This document shows positions 45,701-57,100 of a stretch of DNA of 64,000 nucleotides, piece after piece. The stretch is from NCBI GenBank assembly GCA_905221605.1, contig CAJNDS010001213.1, positions 1-64,000 on the forward strand, given 5' to 3'. This DNA comes from Symbiodinium natans (taxonomy: Eukaryota > Sar > Dinophyceae > Suessiales > Symbiodiniaceae). The notes under the pieces are model-generated. The model saw nothing but the letters and a program-made list of their open reading frames with translations. It was not told where the DNA came from and did no database searches. Numbering within the stretch: position 1 is the first letter of the stretch; each line of letters opens with the position of its first letter. A program made the translations under genes and the position numbers.

Positions 45701-48700
45701 TCCGCCCTCCGCCCTTCACCTCCGCCTACTCCCCTCTGGCCCATGCTCCCACTCTCCATCCCCTTGACCTACCCCTCATGGACCCAGCTCCCTACCCCTT
45801 GCCCCTCACGCACCCATGCCCCTCATGGACCCATGGCTCCTGGCCCCATGGCTCCCCTCCGCCCCTACCCCCACCACCCACGCACCCGCTCCCCGCCCAT
45901 CCGCCCTTCCCGCTCCGCATACATTCCCCTTGCCCAAGCCCCCATGCTTTTCATGGACCCATGGCCTGGTCCCGATCTTCATCCCTTGAGCTGCTCCACC
46001 CCCACCCGCAACCCACCCCGCACGCACCTGCCCCGCCGCCCGTGCTTGTCATGTGGGCCCCTTTGCTCCTGGCGTCATGGCTCCACCCCCACCCCCAACC
46101 CCCACCCCCACACACCCCACCCTTTCCACACTTCCAACCCCCACGCACCCCGCCCCCGCACTGGACCCATGGCTCCTGGCCCCATTGCCTCCTGGTCCCA
46201 TTCTTCATCCCTCGACCTGCATGGCTGCCAATGCTGGTCCTAGCTCCACCCCAACCCCCAGACCGTACGCACCCTGCCACCCCCAACCCCCAACCCCCAC
46301 CCCCACCCACCCACACTTCCAACCCCCACCCCCACCCCCCACGCACCCCGCCCCACTGAACCCATGGCTCCTGGCCCCATTGGCTCATGGTCCACGGCTC
46401 ATGGATGTGGCTTCTCAGCTGACTTTAAAGGGCCCCAGTGCATGCCCGGCCCTCCGCCCGCTCCGCCCGCTCCGCCCGCTCCGCCCGCTCCGCCTACTCC
46501 CCTCCCGCAACCCCCACCCCCACCCCGCACGCACCCTGCCCCGCCGCCCGCGCTTGTCATGGGCCCCTTGCTCCCATGGATGTGGCTTCTCAGCTGACTT
46601 TACGGGCCCTCCGCCCGCCGCGCGCTCCGCTCGCTCCGCCCTCCGCCCTTCCAGCTCCGCCTACTCCCCTCTGGCCCATGCTCCCACTCTCCATCCCCTT
46701 GACCTACCCCTCATCGCGCTCCGCCCTCCGCCCTTCCAGCTCCGACTACTCACTCTCCTTTGGCCCATGCTCCCACTCTCCATCCCCTTGACCTACCCCT
46801 CATGGACCCAGCTCCCTTACCCCTCACGCACCCTGCCCCGCCGCCCATGCCCCTCATGGACCGATGGCTTGTGGCCCCATGGCTCCCCTCCGCCCCTACC
46901 CCCACCACCCACGCCCACCCATCTCCGCATACATCCCCCTTACGCATCCCGCCATGCTTTTCATGGACCCATGGCTGCTGGTCCCATTCTTCATCCCTTG
47001 AGCTGCTCCACCCCCCACCCCGCACGCACCCTGCCCCGCCGCCCGTGCTTGTCATGGGCCCCTTGCTCCCATTGTGGATTCTCAGCTGACTTTAAAGGGC
47101 CCCACTGCATGCCCGGGCCCTCCGCCCGCTCCGCCCACTCCGCTCGCTCCGCCCTCCGCCCTTCCAGCTCCGCCTACTCCCCTCTGGCCCATGCTCCCAC
47201 TTCCCCTTGACCTACCCCTCATGGACCCAGCTCCCTACCCCTTACCCATGCCCCCCATGGCTGCTGGCCCATCATGCTCCCACTCTCCATCCCCTTGACC
47301 TAAACCCCTCATGGACCCACCCTACCCCTTACCCCTCACCCTGCCCCGCCACCCATGCCCCTCATGGACCCATGGCTCCTGGCCCCATGGCTCCCCTCCG
47401 CCCCTCCCCCACCACCCACACACCCGCTCCCCGCCTCTCTGTGCTTCCCGCTCCGCATACATTCCCCTTGCCCAAGCCCCCCACACACCCCGCCATGCTT
47501 TTCATGGACCCATGGCTCCTGGTCCCATTCTTCATCCACCCCCACCCCCACACACCCCACCCTTTCCACCCTTTGCACACTTCCAACCCCCACCCCCACC
47601 CCGCCCCCCCACCTGGCCCCATTGCCTCCTGGTCCCATTCTTCATCCCTCGACCTGCATGGCTGCCAATGCTGGTCCTATATATGGCCCCTGCTCCACCC
47701 CAACCCCCAACCCCCACCCCCATACCGTACGCACCCTGCCACCCCCAACCCCCAACCCCCACCCCCCCAACCCCCCACGCACCCCGCCCCCCACTGAACC
47801 CATGGCTCCTGGCCTTATTGGCTCATGGTCCACGGCTCATGGATGTGGCTTCTCAGCTGACTTTAAAGGGCCCCAGTGCATTCCCGGGCCCTCCGCCCGC
47901 TCCGCCCGCTCCGCCCACTCCGCCCTCCGCCCTTCCAGCTCCGCCTACTCCCCTCCCGCAACCCCCACCCCCACCCCGCACGCACCCTGCCCCGCCGCCC
48001 GTGCTTGTCATGGGCCCCTTGCGTCCCATGGATGTGGCTTCTCAGCTGACTTTAAAGGGCCCAGTGCATGCCCGGGCCCTCCGCCCGCTCCGCCCGCTCC
48101 GCTCGCTCCGCCCTCCGCCCTTCCAGCTCCGCCTACTCCCCTCTGGCCCATGCTCCCACTCTCCATCGGATCCCCTTGACCTACCCCTCATGGACCCAGC
48201 CCCTCACGCACCCATGCCCTTCATGAACCCATGACTCCTGGCCCCATGGCTCCCCATGGCTCATGGTGCACGGCCCATGGATGTGGCTTCTCAGCTGACT
48301 TTAAAGGCCCCAGTGCATGCCCGGGCCCTCCGCCCGCTCCGCCCGCTCCGCCCGCTCCGCCCTCCGCCCTTCCAGCTCCGCCGACTCACTCTCCTTTGGC
48401 CCATGCTCCCACTCTCCATCCCCTTGACCTACCCCTCATGGACCCAGCTCCCTACCCCTTACCCCTCACGCACCCTGCCCCGCCGCCCATGCCCCTCATG
48501 GACCCATGGCTCCTGGCCCCATGGCTCCCCTCCGCCCCTACCCCCACCACCCACGCGCCCGCTCCCCGCCCAAGCCCCCCGCACCCCGCCATGCTTTTCC
48601 TGCACCCATGCCTCCTGGTCCCATTCTTCATCCCTTGAGCTGCTCCACCCCCACCCGCAACCCCCACCCCCACCCCGCACGCACCCTGCCCCGCCGCCCG

Positions 48701-48778
48701 TGCTTGTCATGCCCCCACCCCCACTTTCCACACTTCCAACCCCCACCCCCACCCCCCACGCACCCCGCCCCCCCACTG
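42760..48778 (+). repeat. C-rich higher-order satellite
   Basis: About 6 kb made of CCCACCCC, CTCCGCCCG and CCATGGCTCCTGG-type text. A landmark phrase, GGCTTCTCAGCTGACTTTAA, recurs about thirteen times (for example near 43,125, 43,500, 43,780, 44,570, 44,900, 45,640, 46,410, 47,850, 48,040 and 48,290). It is usually followed by CCCAGTGCATGCCCGGGCC and a CTCCGCCCG run. Units are shuffled and vary in length. All three plus-strand frames are largely free of stops and encode Pro-rich text, a composition effect. The array ends at an assembly gap, so its true length is unknown. Confidence 0.93.
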
Positions 48779-48878
48779 NNNNNNNNNNNNNNNNNNNNNN
48801 NNNNNNNNNNNNNNNNNNNNNNNNNNNNNNNNNNNNNNNNNNNNNNNNNNNNNNNNNNNNNNNNNNNNNNNNNNNNNN
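48779..48878. other. Assembly gap, 100 N
   Basis: Exactly 100 N, a typical placeholder for a gap of unknown size. It joins the C-rich satellite to a coding exon. Confidence 0.99.
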
Positions 48879-49643
48879 CAAGACGTATCGAACGCTGTCT
48901 GGCTTTTTTGCAGCCCAACTCTCATAGTGAACTGACATGGCCCGAACGAAATCCAGACCAGCGCGCCTCAGAAAAGTAGCATCCTGCAAATGGTGCCAAC
49001 TAATAGCACATGCATGAAAACGAATAGCGTGCGATCTGTCAATTTGGGCCCATGGCCGAGGGATCAGGCCGTCGTGATCCGGGTATAAGTTCCGTACAGC
49101 CTTTCGACCAGAACCACCAGCTAAGATGCTCGTCAATGCATGAGGTGACACGCTGCAAGCCATTGCTCGCAACTTTGCAAGCATGGGGTACACCGTTCCG
49201 GCAGCCTCTTGCGTCAAAACAAGGTGATTGTTCCGTGTAAGATAATCGCAAAGTTTTTCCCCTTGGACTTCACGATCCATTGCTCCAAAATTAGCCACCA
49301 GTAGCATCAGATGCTCGCTTCCCCCCGCTCCATCCAGCACCTGCCTCAAACCACCGCGATGGGAATCCGAGCCCGAGCTGTGGTCCAGAGCCCCGTTGCC
49401 CGCCGGCACAAACTTTATAGATCCACTTGAACTGGCAGCATTTTGGTCTTCGGGTTCATACCCAAGACCTTGATGCCCGCGACGCATGAAGTGAGCACGG
49501 ATGTCTGCCTCGCGCATCTTCTCTTCGGATTGTTTGGAAATATGAGAAGCCTGTAAGAGATTACCAGCACTGCCATGCGCAGACGGCGGTGGAGGCGGAT
49601 GCCACGTTACATCGAACGCCACATCGTCCGAAGTGTGGGCCAT
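48879..49643 (-). CDS. Protein possibly related to endonuclease/exonuclease/phosphatase fold, cut by gap
   Basis: The ATG at 49,641-49,643 opens a frame of 255 codons that runs without a stop into the gap. Residues 1-115 are low-complexity and polar: a Pro run (HPPPPPSAHG), an SKQSEEKMREADIRAHFM helix, Ser/Gly-rich text. From about residue 118 the text is compact and folded: HLMLLVANFGAMDREVQGE, DYLTRNNHLVLTQEAAGT, a central TSILAGGSGRKAVRNLY, then RFHACAISWHHL and RRAGLDFVRAMSVHYESW. The order NFGAM, LTQEA, a basic loop, and RAMSVHYES is suggestive of a divergent endonuclease/exonuclease/phosphatase domain as found in LINE-type elements, but catalytic residues cannot be confirmed and the C-terminal half is missing. 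A C/T-rich stretch ending in CACAG just before the ATG could be a splice acceptor. Confidence 0.72.
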
Positions 49644-49829
49644 GCTGTGTGAGCAAACCTACTTATAAAACAAACTGTTACGTACGGCAAGGGCCCATGC
49701 GCGAAGTTCCTTTAATAACCAATGCAGTGAAAGAACGCCTGTCATACGGTGACATTATCATTAGCTGTAGAAGTCAAAGAACTGCGAGATGTAAATGCGC
49801 ACGCTGTCGTGGCGTTAACAAAATGTAAG

Positions 49830-50050
49830 TAACACAATGCACTAGTTCCCCCCCCCCCTGTCGGTACTGGGCCACACCTGCAGCCGCTGACCGCTTTGGC
49901 ATTTACAAAGTGCAAGTAACACAATGCACTAGTTTCCCCGCCCCCCGCCCCCCCCGTGTCGGTACTGGGCCACACCTGCAGCCGCTGACCACTTTGGCAT
50001 TTACAAAATGCAAGTAACACAATGCACTAGTTTCCCCCCCCCCACCCCCC

Positions 50051-50083
<33 letters not shown>

Positions 50084-50306
50084 TGTCGGTGCGGGGCCAC
50101 CCACCCTTGCTATGCCGCTGACCGCCGATTTGGGGCATACAAAAGGCAAGCCCTAACCACAATTGCAACTAGTTTTCCCCCCCCCCCCCACACCCCCCCC
50201 CCAGTTGTCGGTACTGTGTGTTAATGGGCCACCGCAACCACACCTGCAAGACGCTGACGCCTTTGGCAATTTACAAAAATGCAAAGTAACCCACTTGCAC
50301 TAGTTC

Positions 50307-50381
<75 letters not shown>

Positions 50382-50418
50382 CCACCCCCCCCCCCCCGCG
50401 CCCCCCCCCCCCCCCCCC

Positions 50419-50457
<39 letters not shown>

Positions 50458-50500
50458 CCCCCCCCCCCCCCCCCCCCCCCGTCGGTACTGGGCCACACCT
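49830..50500 (+). repeat. Tandem repeat with long poly-C runs
   Basis: Five copies of a unit containing CACAATGCACTAGTT, a poly-C run, GTCGGTACTGGGCCACACCT and GCCGCTGACC..TTTGGCATTTAC. The first two or three are spaced about 93-100 bases; later copies are longer and more damaged. The poly-C part grows from about 12 bases to a stretch of almost pure C from 50,308 to 50,480. Small insertions in the later copies (for example CCACCCACCCTTGC) look like consensus errors. Confidence 0.9.
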
Positions 50501-50934
50501 GCAGCAAGGGTTCGAATGAGAGCCTTGAGCGACGAGACCGGGCCCTGTCACCGCGATGCTGGCTTGCTCATTGTTGTCGTAGGGGTGCCTCGGGAAACCT
50601 TGGGGATGACGTGAACCCTAAAAAGGTTTAGGGCTCACATAACCTTAGTAGGAATGAGAGAAGTATGGAGTATGTGATCCCAATTTTAGGGAAGGGGTTT
50701 GACGTGTTCAGGGCTCTAAAGGTTTGGGGTTGAAGGCTTTAAGGGCTTTGAGGCTTCAGCCTTGGTGACATGCCACACATTCCATGCATTGAAATGTCTG
50801 TCTATAATTGACAGTTTCTTCCTGGTTCGGAAGCCAAGTCGAAACTCGACTTGGCTTGCCCAATTCGACTTCAGCAGACTGCTTCCAAATCTTCACTGCA
50901 GAGAGGAAGGCTTCCTGAGGCGAGCCCTGCAAAT

Positions 50935-51245
50935 GAGATCACATCAAACTCTACCCACTCTTTCCGCGGACGTCGACACACTTGCTCATCAGCAAGCGCC
51001 TCTGCCTCTGTGTCCGTGTCATCTCGAGCAACCAAATCTCCAACACCGCGGGCGGCCATGGATGCAACCCCCGCTGGCTATTCAATGGGCTGAGATCACA
51101 TCAGACTCTACCCACTCTTTCTGCCGACACACTTGCTCATCTGCAAGCGCCTCTGCCTCTGTGTCCGTGTCATCTCTTAGCAACCAAATCTCCAACACCG
51201 CGGGCGGCCATGGACGCAACCCCGGCTGGCTATTCAGGCGGCAAG
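50935..51245 (+). repeat. 157-bp tandem repeat, two copies
   Basis: GAGATCACATCA(A/G)ACTC begins copies at 50,935 and 51,092. Both contain CTTGCTCATC and AGCGCCTCTGCCTCTGTGTC and end in GCTGGCTATTCA. The first copy has a nine-base insertion (GCGGACGTC). Open frames cross the repeat but are not convincing. Confidence 0.9.
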
Positions 51246-51403
51246 GCTGTTATTGCCTACGCAGCCTATTGTATTCATGAAGCGGGCGCTAACTGAAATC
51301 ATACGGAGTCTACCCCCGCTGGCTATTCAAGTGGCAAGGCTGTTATTGCCTATGCAGCCTATTGTGTTCAGAAAGTGGGCGCTAACTGAAATCACACGGA
51401 GCG
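51228..51403 (+). repeat. 93-bp tandem repeat, two copies
   Basis: GGCTATTCA..(G/T)GGCAAGGCTG begins copies at 51,228 and 51,321, each ending in GCGCTAACTGAAATCA. The first copy overlaps the end of the 157-bp repeat, so one array grew out of the other. Confidence 0.9.
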
Positions 51404-51745
51404 CTTGAACGTTGGGATCCACGGCGCTGGAACGAGCTACGCTCAGTCGGGGCCTGAGGGAGGTGGTGGGCTAAGTGCTGGGCTAGTGTACTGCAGGGTT
51501 GCATAATTCTCTTGCACGCTTGCAGGCGCATTCTTAAGTGTTGCCGCCGGGCTTCTGTAGTCGAAGAGCGTGGAGTGGGAGACTGTGAGGAGGTGCGCCG
51601 AACCTGCGATGGCTGCGGGCACTAAACCAATCCCCCCACAACTTTCAGTCGGTTTCACTTAAAAAGGAAGAAATGGAATTCCCTTTCCTCCTCATTTACG
51701 CACTGGCCTGGAGTGAAATCGGTTTAGTTCTTGGGTGAAGTCCAT

Positions 51746-52165
51746 GGGGAGCCCTGCATGGTCAAAGAGGCTTACAGGACTCCGCATTTTGGGTCGTTTA
51801 CACCTCATAATCCCCAAAACGCGGACTGTCTCTCGGCTTGGGGAGCCCTGGTCAAAGAGGCTTACAGGGACTCCGCATTTTGGGCCTTTTAGGCCTCATA
51901 AGGCCCAAAATGCGGAGTCCCACACTCTCTGTCTGTCGGCTTGGGCAGCCCTGGTCAAACAGGCTTACAGGGATCTCCGCGTTTTTTTTGCCTTTTAGGC
52001 CTCATACACACAAGGCCCAAAACGCGGAGTCCCACACTCTTGGGGAGCCCTGGTCAAAAAGGCTTACAGGGACTCCGCATTTTGGGCCGTTTACACCTCA
52101 TAAGGCCCAAAACGCGGAGTCCCACACTCTCTGTCGGCTTGGGGAGCCTGGTCAAAGGCTTATAA
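51746..52165 (+). repeat. About 100-bp hairpin satellite, four copies and a partial
   Basis: Copies begin GGGGAGCC at 51,746, 51,840, 51,944, 52,041 and 52,140. Each holds GACTCCGCATTTTGGGCC, a short spacer with TTTAGGCCTCATAA, then the exact inverse GGCCCAAAATGCGGAGTC. The stem is 17-18 bases in the best copies (51,868-51,930 and 52,070-52,122). In other copies one arm has changed (GCGTTTT against AAAACGC), but the change is often matched on the other arm. Confidence 0.92.
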
Positions 52166-52363
52166 GGCAGCATAAACGACCGTGCGAAAATGAGGAAGAA
52201 GAAAGTTTAGGGGGTTCGGCCGCGGCCTTCCGATCTCCTCCCTGAGGCCTTCTTCGCTTCGGCCTTCTTTCTGAGCCGGACTCCTCGAGAGAACAATAGA
52301 ATTCACACTACACTCGAACTCGGACCGGACTCGGCCCGCGGCATGGCGGAACTTGATGCTCAT
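52160..52363 (-). CDS. Short basic open frame, possible exon
   Basis: A 67-codon minus-strand frame: RHAAGRVRSEFECSVNSIVL, then QKEGRSEEGLREEIGRP. It is just downstream of the coiled-coil frame at 52,485-52,989 and may be its continuation. The first codon is GTG. Confidence 0.22.
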   Translation of the reverse strand: MSIKFRHAAGRVRSEFECSVNSIVLSRSPAQKEGRSEEGLREEIGRPRPNPLNFLLPHFRTVVYAAL

Positions 52364-52374
52364 CTACTATCAAA

Positions 52375-52620
52375 AATTGCTGCTAATCTGTTCACAAACT
52401 GGTCTGTTGACAAACTGATGCTGATCTGTTCACAAACTGATCTGTTCACAAACGGATGCTGATCACAAACTGATGCTGATCTGTTCACAATCGCACACAA
52501 GACCCATCAGAAGCAGCCACCGACCTGCTAATACCGACCGATTCGGTATTAGCAACCAACAAGTTCGTCATTAGGACCCAAGAATTCGTCATTAGGACCC
52601 AAGAATTCGTCATTATTACC
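52375..52620 (+). repeat. Short-period tandem repeats (CTGATCTGTTCACAAA; AATTCGTCATTAGGACCC)
   Basis: From 52,375 to 52,500 units of CTGATGCTGATCTGTTCACAAA recur with deletions. At 52,560-52,615 an eighteen-base unit is repeated in tandem inside the coding-like frame at 52,485-52,895. Confidence 0.8.
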
Positions 52621-52989
52621 GCAGGATCCGTTATTATGACCAACGCTTCTGTAATTATAGCAAGGTTAAAACAAATCTGACCATGGAGCTTGCCTATCTG
52701 TCGCTCCAGGCTCGCAACGCGGGCAGCAACGGCTGCAGATGACTGGTCTTGTCGCTCGTAGACGCTCTGCAACAAACTGCCCAGCCTGGGCCAATCACAC
52801 ATGTGATTGCTCACGCCGCAAACAACAAATGAAGATTCCACCACAGCCGCAGAATGCTGGAACCAGCTCAGACCTGGACGAGGTCAGTTGCTGCCGCAAG
52901 CCGTCGAAACTCGCCCTAGAGGTCGGCGAGTCCGCCTTGGCACGCAAACGTGTGATGCTGCAGAAGTGTGGTATCATTCTACGGTACAC
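52485..52989 (-). CDS. Coiled-coil protein fragment with internal tandem repeat
   Basis: The upstream frame (52,989-52,795) reads ITRLRAKADSPTSRASFDGL, LRQQLTSSRSELVPAFCG. The downstream frame (about 52,895-52,485) reads NHMCDWPRLGSLLQSVYERQ, then a heptad-like helix (VAARVASLERQIGKLHGQI), then repeats around VIITDPAVIMTNSWVLMTNS. The two overlap in different frames and must be joined by an intron or indel near 52,800-52,860. The repeated NSWVLMT text is encoded by the eighteen-base tandem repeat, an expansion inside the coding region. Family not recognised. Confidence 0.38.
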
Positions 52990-53398
52990 ATCGGTGCACT
53001 ATACTGTCACAATACGTACTTCGAGATGACAGTTGTTCTTTTGCATTCTTGTTTGCGCTGCCTATACTTCATGCTTCCAAAGCACTGTTGCGTTTCTTCT
53101 TCGAGGCTGGGCTTCGAGGCTGGTGCTTCGGGGTCAAGGGCTTCACTGTGCCAAAGGATCAGGGCTTGCGGCCGCAGACTTTACAGGCTGTGTATACCTG
53201 GAAGTGGATAGAACAAGTCAAGCACAAAACGTGACAGTTGGGAATGGTTTGACTAGCTTACAAACTACGTATAGGAGGGTACACATGTCGTTGGAGTGTT
53301 TCCGCTTTTCTGTCAAAAATCCCCATCAAGAACCAAAGCCGGGAAGCAGCCCTCACGCCATGGGGCACCTCAACAGGTTGCACGCAAACATAAGCTCA

Positions 53399-53805
53399 TC
53401 ACATAGTTAAGATTGCTACACAGCACCCAGGTCGCGCACTTGAGGGACGCCAACGATCGGCAACAGAAAGCAAATTTTCAAAAGTTGGGCTAGCGCCTGT
53501 CGAGGCTGAAAACAAAAGCCCACACGTGGAAACATGTTGCACACTCATGTATCCCGGACCACAAGTCCTCCACCCAGCCTTGTCATGCTCCTGACGCTGG
53601 CCCGTGGCATCAGGTGCGAGGAGTTGGTGCAGAAGCCGCATGGCTGTGGCATCCATGGCCACAAGAGAGACAAGGGCTGCTCCCAGCGCGGGTTGCGGGG
53701 AATGATTTTCTGAGTACTCGATTTTGTCGCGTTGGCACGATAGCTAGCACAGCGGCGGTACGTTGAACAAGTCGCTTTCAACACGCTGCCTTGCAACTGC
53801 CACAC
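53399..53805 (-). CDS. Possible exon pair, family unknown
   Basis: The frame at 53,805-53,545 reads QGSVLKATCSTYRRCASYRA. The frame at 53,662-53,399 reads VAMDATAMRLLHQLLAPDAT and then GPGYMSVQHVSTCGLLF. They overlap in different frames, again suggesting a frame change. No motif is recognised. Confidence 0.28.
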
Positions 53806-54150
53806 AGATCATGGAGAATCAGAATCCCTTTTGAGAAGCCATGTAGCAAGCAAGATGAGCATCCCCTCTTATGTGTATATATGTATGAGCCCGCCGCCTT
53901 TAGGGTCTATTTAGCTTTGGGTTTTTCTTATTGCTTAAAAAGAGCGAATATAAATATCGTAATACAAAAATACATATTTACACCTACATATGGCACGCAA
54001 ATCTCATGCCCAGCGGTTCTAGGCCTAGCCGCACGCCATTACGAACTGCGAATTTCTGGTTGTTCTTATTTTCATTTGTTTCTCTTTGCTATCTGTGTAT
54101 GCGTGTTCTTTTTTCAGCCTGCGTGAAAAAGTCGCTGTTTGGCTGCGGCA
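53806..54150. other. AT-rich non-coding stretch
   Basis: No gene. AT-rich text with TATATATGTATG at about 53,874-53,886 leads into the purine-rich satellite. Confidence 0.4.
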
Positions 54151-57100
54151 GAAGGGAAAGAGAAGTGAGAGAGGAGAGACAACAAGGAGGCCATTTTAAT
54201 TTTCTGGAAGGGTATTGATTGAAAAGAAAAGAAGAGACAAGAAACAAGGAGGCGGATGGCACTCTTCTTTATCTATCATCTCTCCCTTCCTTGCCTCTCC
54301 CGTTTCCCTCTATAATTCAAAAGACAAGACCATTCTTGCTCTTCGCAGATCAGAGGAGAGATCAAAAGGAATGCAATTTTAATGGGAAGAGCAATGAAAA
54401 GAATGGAAGAGAAATGAAGACAGGAGAGGGAGGTGCAAAATCAGGCTAAGAGAAGATGGTGCTCGTTTTCATCTTTCTTCTCTTGCTCTTTTCCTTTTCA
54501 AATAAACAACAAAAGGAAGAACAATGAACATGCAAAGGAACCCGTTTTCTTTTTCCATGTGGGAACAAGGAAAGAACAGAGGCGATAAGGCGAGAGGAGG
54601 GATTTGCTGAAGCATGGGGAGGGTCTACGGACAAGGAGCCAACCCCGCTCACTTTCCCCATCCATTGAAACAGGAAAAGAAAGGAACAGGGCCTCCATTC
54701 CCCTCTTGTTCTTCCTTTCTTGTGTTTTTGTCACATCAAGGGGAACAGGAGAAGAGAAGGGAGAAAGAAGGAGAGAGGAGAGACAAAAAGGATTGCATTT
54801 GTACTGGGAAGAGCAAAGAAAAGAATAGAAGAGAGATGAATAAAGGAGAGGGAGAGACAAAATAAGGCGCAGAGAAGATGGCACTCTTCTTTATCTATCC
54901 TCTCCCCCTTATCTCTCCCTGCCCTCTTTCTTTTCGAAATAAGAAAACAAAAAGGAAGAACTATGAGAAGGAGAAGGGGACGGAAAGGAACAGAAGGGAT
55001 AGGCCGATAGGAGGGGGTATGGCAAGGTCCACGCGCAAGGAGTCACCCTCTGCTTACCCTTCCACTGCCTTATCATACAAGTTCCTTTCTTGCGCTGTAT
55101 CAGTTGAAAGGAAACAGAAGGAGAGAAGGGAAAGGGAAGTGAGAGAGGAGAGATGACAAGGATGGCATTTTTCTGGAAGCGCAACTGTACCGGAATGTGG
55201 CCACAATAAGCAGGCCAGGGAAACTCAGGCGGGGCAACTGTAGCGGAATGTGGCCACAACAAGCAGGCCAGGGAGGCTCAGGCGGGGCAAGTCTCTCCCT
55301 AATTAGAAAAAAACCAATCTTGCTCTTCGCAAATAGATAAGTGCCCTTCTTCCTCTTCAGGAAATCGCCTTTCCCTTATTTTGCTTTCTGAAGCGAATAA
55401 GAAAAAGAACAGATAAGAAGAAAGGACAGGGAATGACTAGGTAAAGAGAGGAGCTCTTCAATTTTGCATTACTTTTCCTTCTTGGGGGGTCCTTTTTTCT
55501 CCCTTGAAGATGCAGAAAACTCTCAAAAGGAACACCCGTTCCATCGCCCATTTACTCTTCCCTTCCTTATCTCCTATGCTCTTTTCCTTAGTCATTGCAA
55601 CAGGAGAAGACAGGAAAAGGGCCTCCATTCCCCTCTTGTTCTTCCTTTCTTGTGTTTTTGTCATATAAAGGGGAACAGGAGAAGAGAAGGGAAAGAGAAG
55701 GAGAGAGGAGCGATGAAAGGAACACAATTTTAATGGGAAGAGCCAAGAAAAGAATGGAAGAGAGATGAATAAAGGAGAAGGAGAGACAAAACAAGTTGCA
55801 AAGAAGATGGCGCTCTTCTTAATCCATCCCCTCTCCCTTTTCTCTCCCTTCCCTTTTTCTTTTCGAAATAAGAAAAACTAAGCAGGAAGAATTATGAAAA
55901 GGAGAAGGGTAAGGAAAAGAGCAGAAGAGATAGGCCGAAAAGAGTGATATGATGAAGTATGGCAAGGTCCACACGCAAGGAGTCACCCTCTGCTTACCCT
56001 CCCACTGCCCTTATCATACAAGTTCCCTTCTTGTGGTTTATCAGCTAAACGGAAACAGAAGGAGAGAAGGGAAAGAGAAGTGAGAGAGGAGAGACAACAA
56101 GGATGCCATGTTAATTTTCTGGAAGGGTATTGAAAAGAAGAGAAAAGACAAGAAACAAGGGGACGGATGGCACTCTTCTGTATCTATCATCCTTGTCTTT
56201 CCCTTTTCCCTCTATAATTAGAAAAACAGGCGCCCTCTCTCGTCTTCAGGAACCCGTTCACTTTTTCCGTTTGGGAACAAGGAAAAGAACAGAGAGGCGA
56301 TAGGGCGAGAGGAAGAATTTGCTGAAGCATGGGGAGGGTCTACGGGCAAGTAGCCAACCCCGCTCACTTGCCCCATCCATTGTGAAAAGAACAGGGCCTC
56401 CATTCCCCTCTTGTTCTTCCTTTCTTGCGTTTTTGTCATTTAAGGGGGAACAGCAGAAGAGAAGGGAAAGAGAAGGAGAGAGGAGCGATGAAAGGAACAC
56501 AATTTTAATGGGAAGAGCCAAGAAAAGAATAGAAGAGAGATGAATAAAGGAGAGGGAGAGACAAAACAAGGCGCAAAGAAGATGGCACTCTTCTTTATCT
56601 ATCCTCTCTCCCTTATCTCTGCAAGGAATAGAACAGACAGGAAGCAAGGAGACGGAGTGACAAAACTTGTCGCAAAGCTTTATATATCTCCCTTGTCTCT
56701 CCCTAATTAGAAAAAACCAATCTTGCTATTCACAGATAGATAGGTGCCCTTCTTCCTCTTCAGGAAATCGCCTTTCCCTTATTTTGCTTGTTGAAGCGAC
56801 TAAGAAGAACAACAGATAAGAAGAGAGGACAGGGAATGACTAGGTAAAGAGAGGAGCTCTTCAATTTTCCTCCCTATCTCTTATGTTACTTTTCCTCCTT
56901 GGGGGATGTCCTTTTTTCTCCCTTGAAGATGCAGAAAACTCTCAAAAGAAACGCCCGTTCCATCGCCCATTTACTCTTCAATTCGCTTCCTTATCTCCTA
57001 TGCTCTTTTCCTTATTCATTGCAACAGGAGAAGACAGGAAAAGGGCCTCCATTCCCCTCTTGTTCTTCCTTTCTTGTGTGTTTGTCATATAAAGGGGAAC

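Noticed and set aside
42370-48638. Many long plus-strand Pro-rich open frames, up to 472 codons
   Set aside because: All three frames are open through the same C-rich repeat because stop codons need TA or TG-A text that is nearly absent. They do not start or end at consistent places.
50279-50614. Pro-run open frames around poly-C
   Set aside because: They are translation of a homopolymer run.
49830-52165. CRISPR-like array in the repeats
   Set aside because: The units are direct tandem repeats without unique spacers of constant length, and the genome is eukaryotic.
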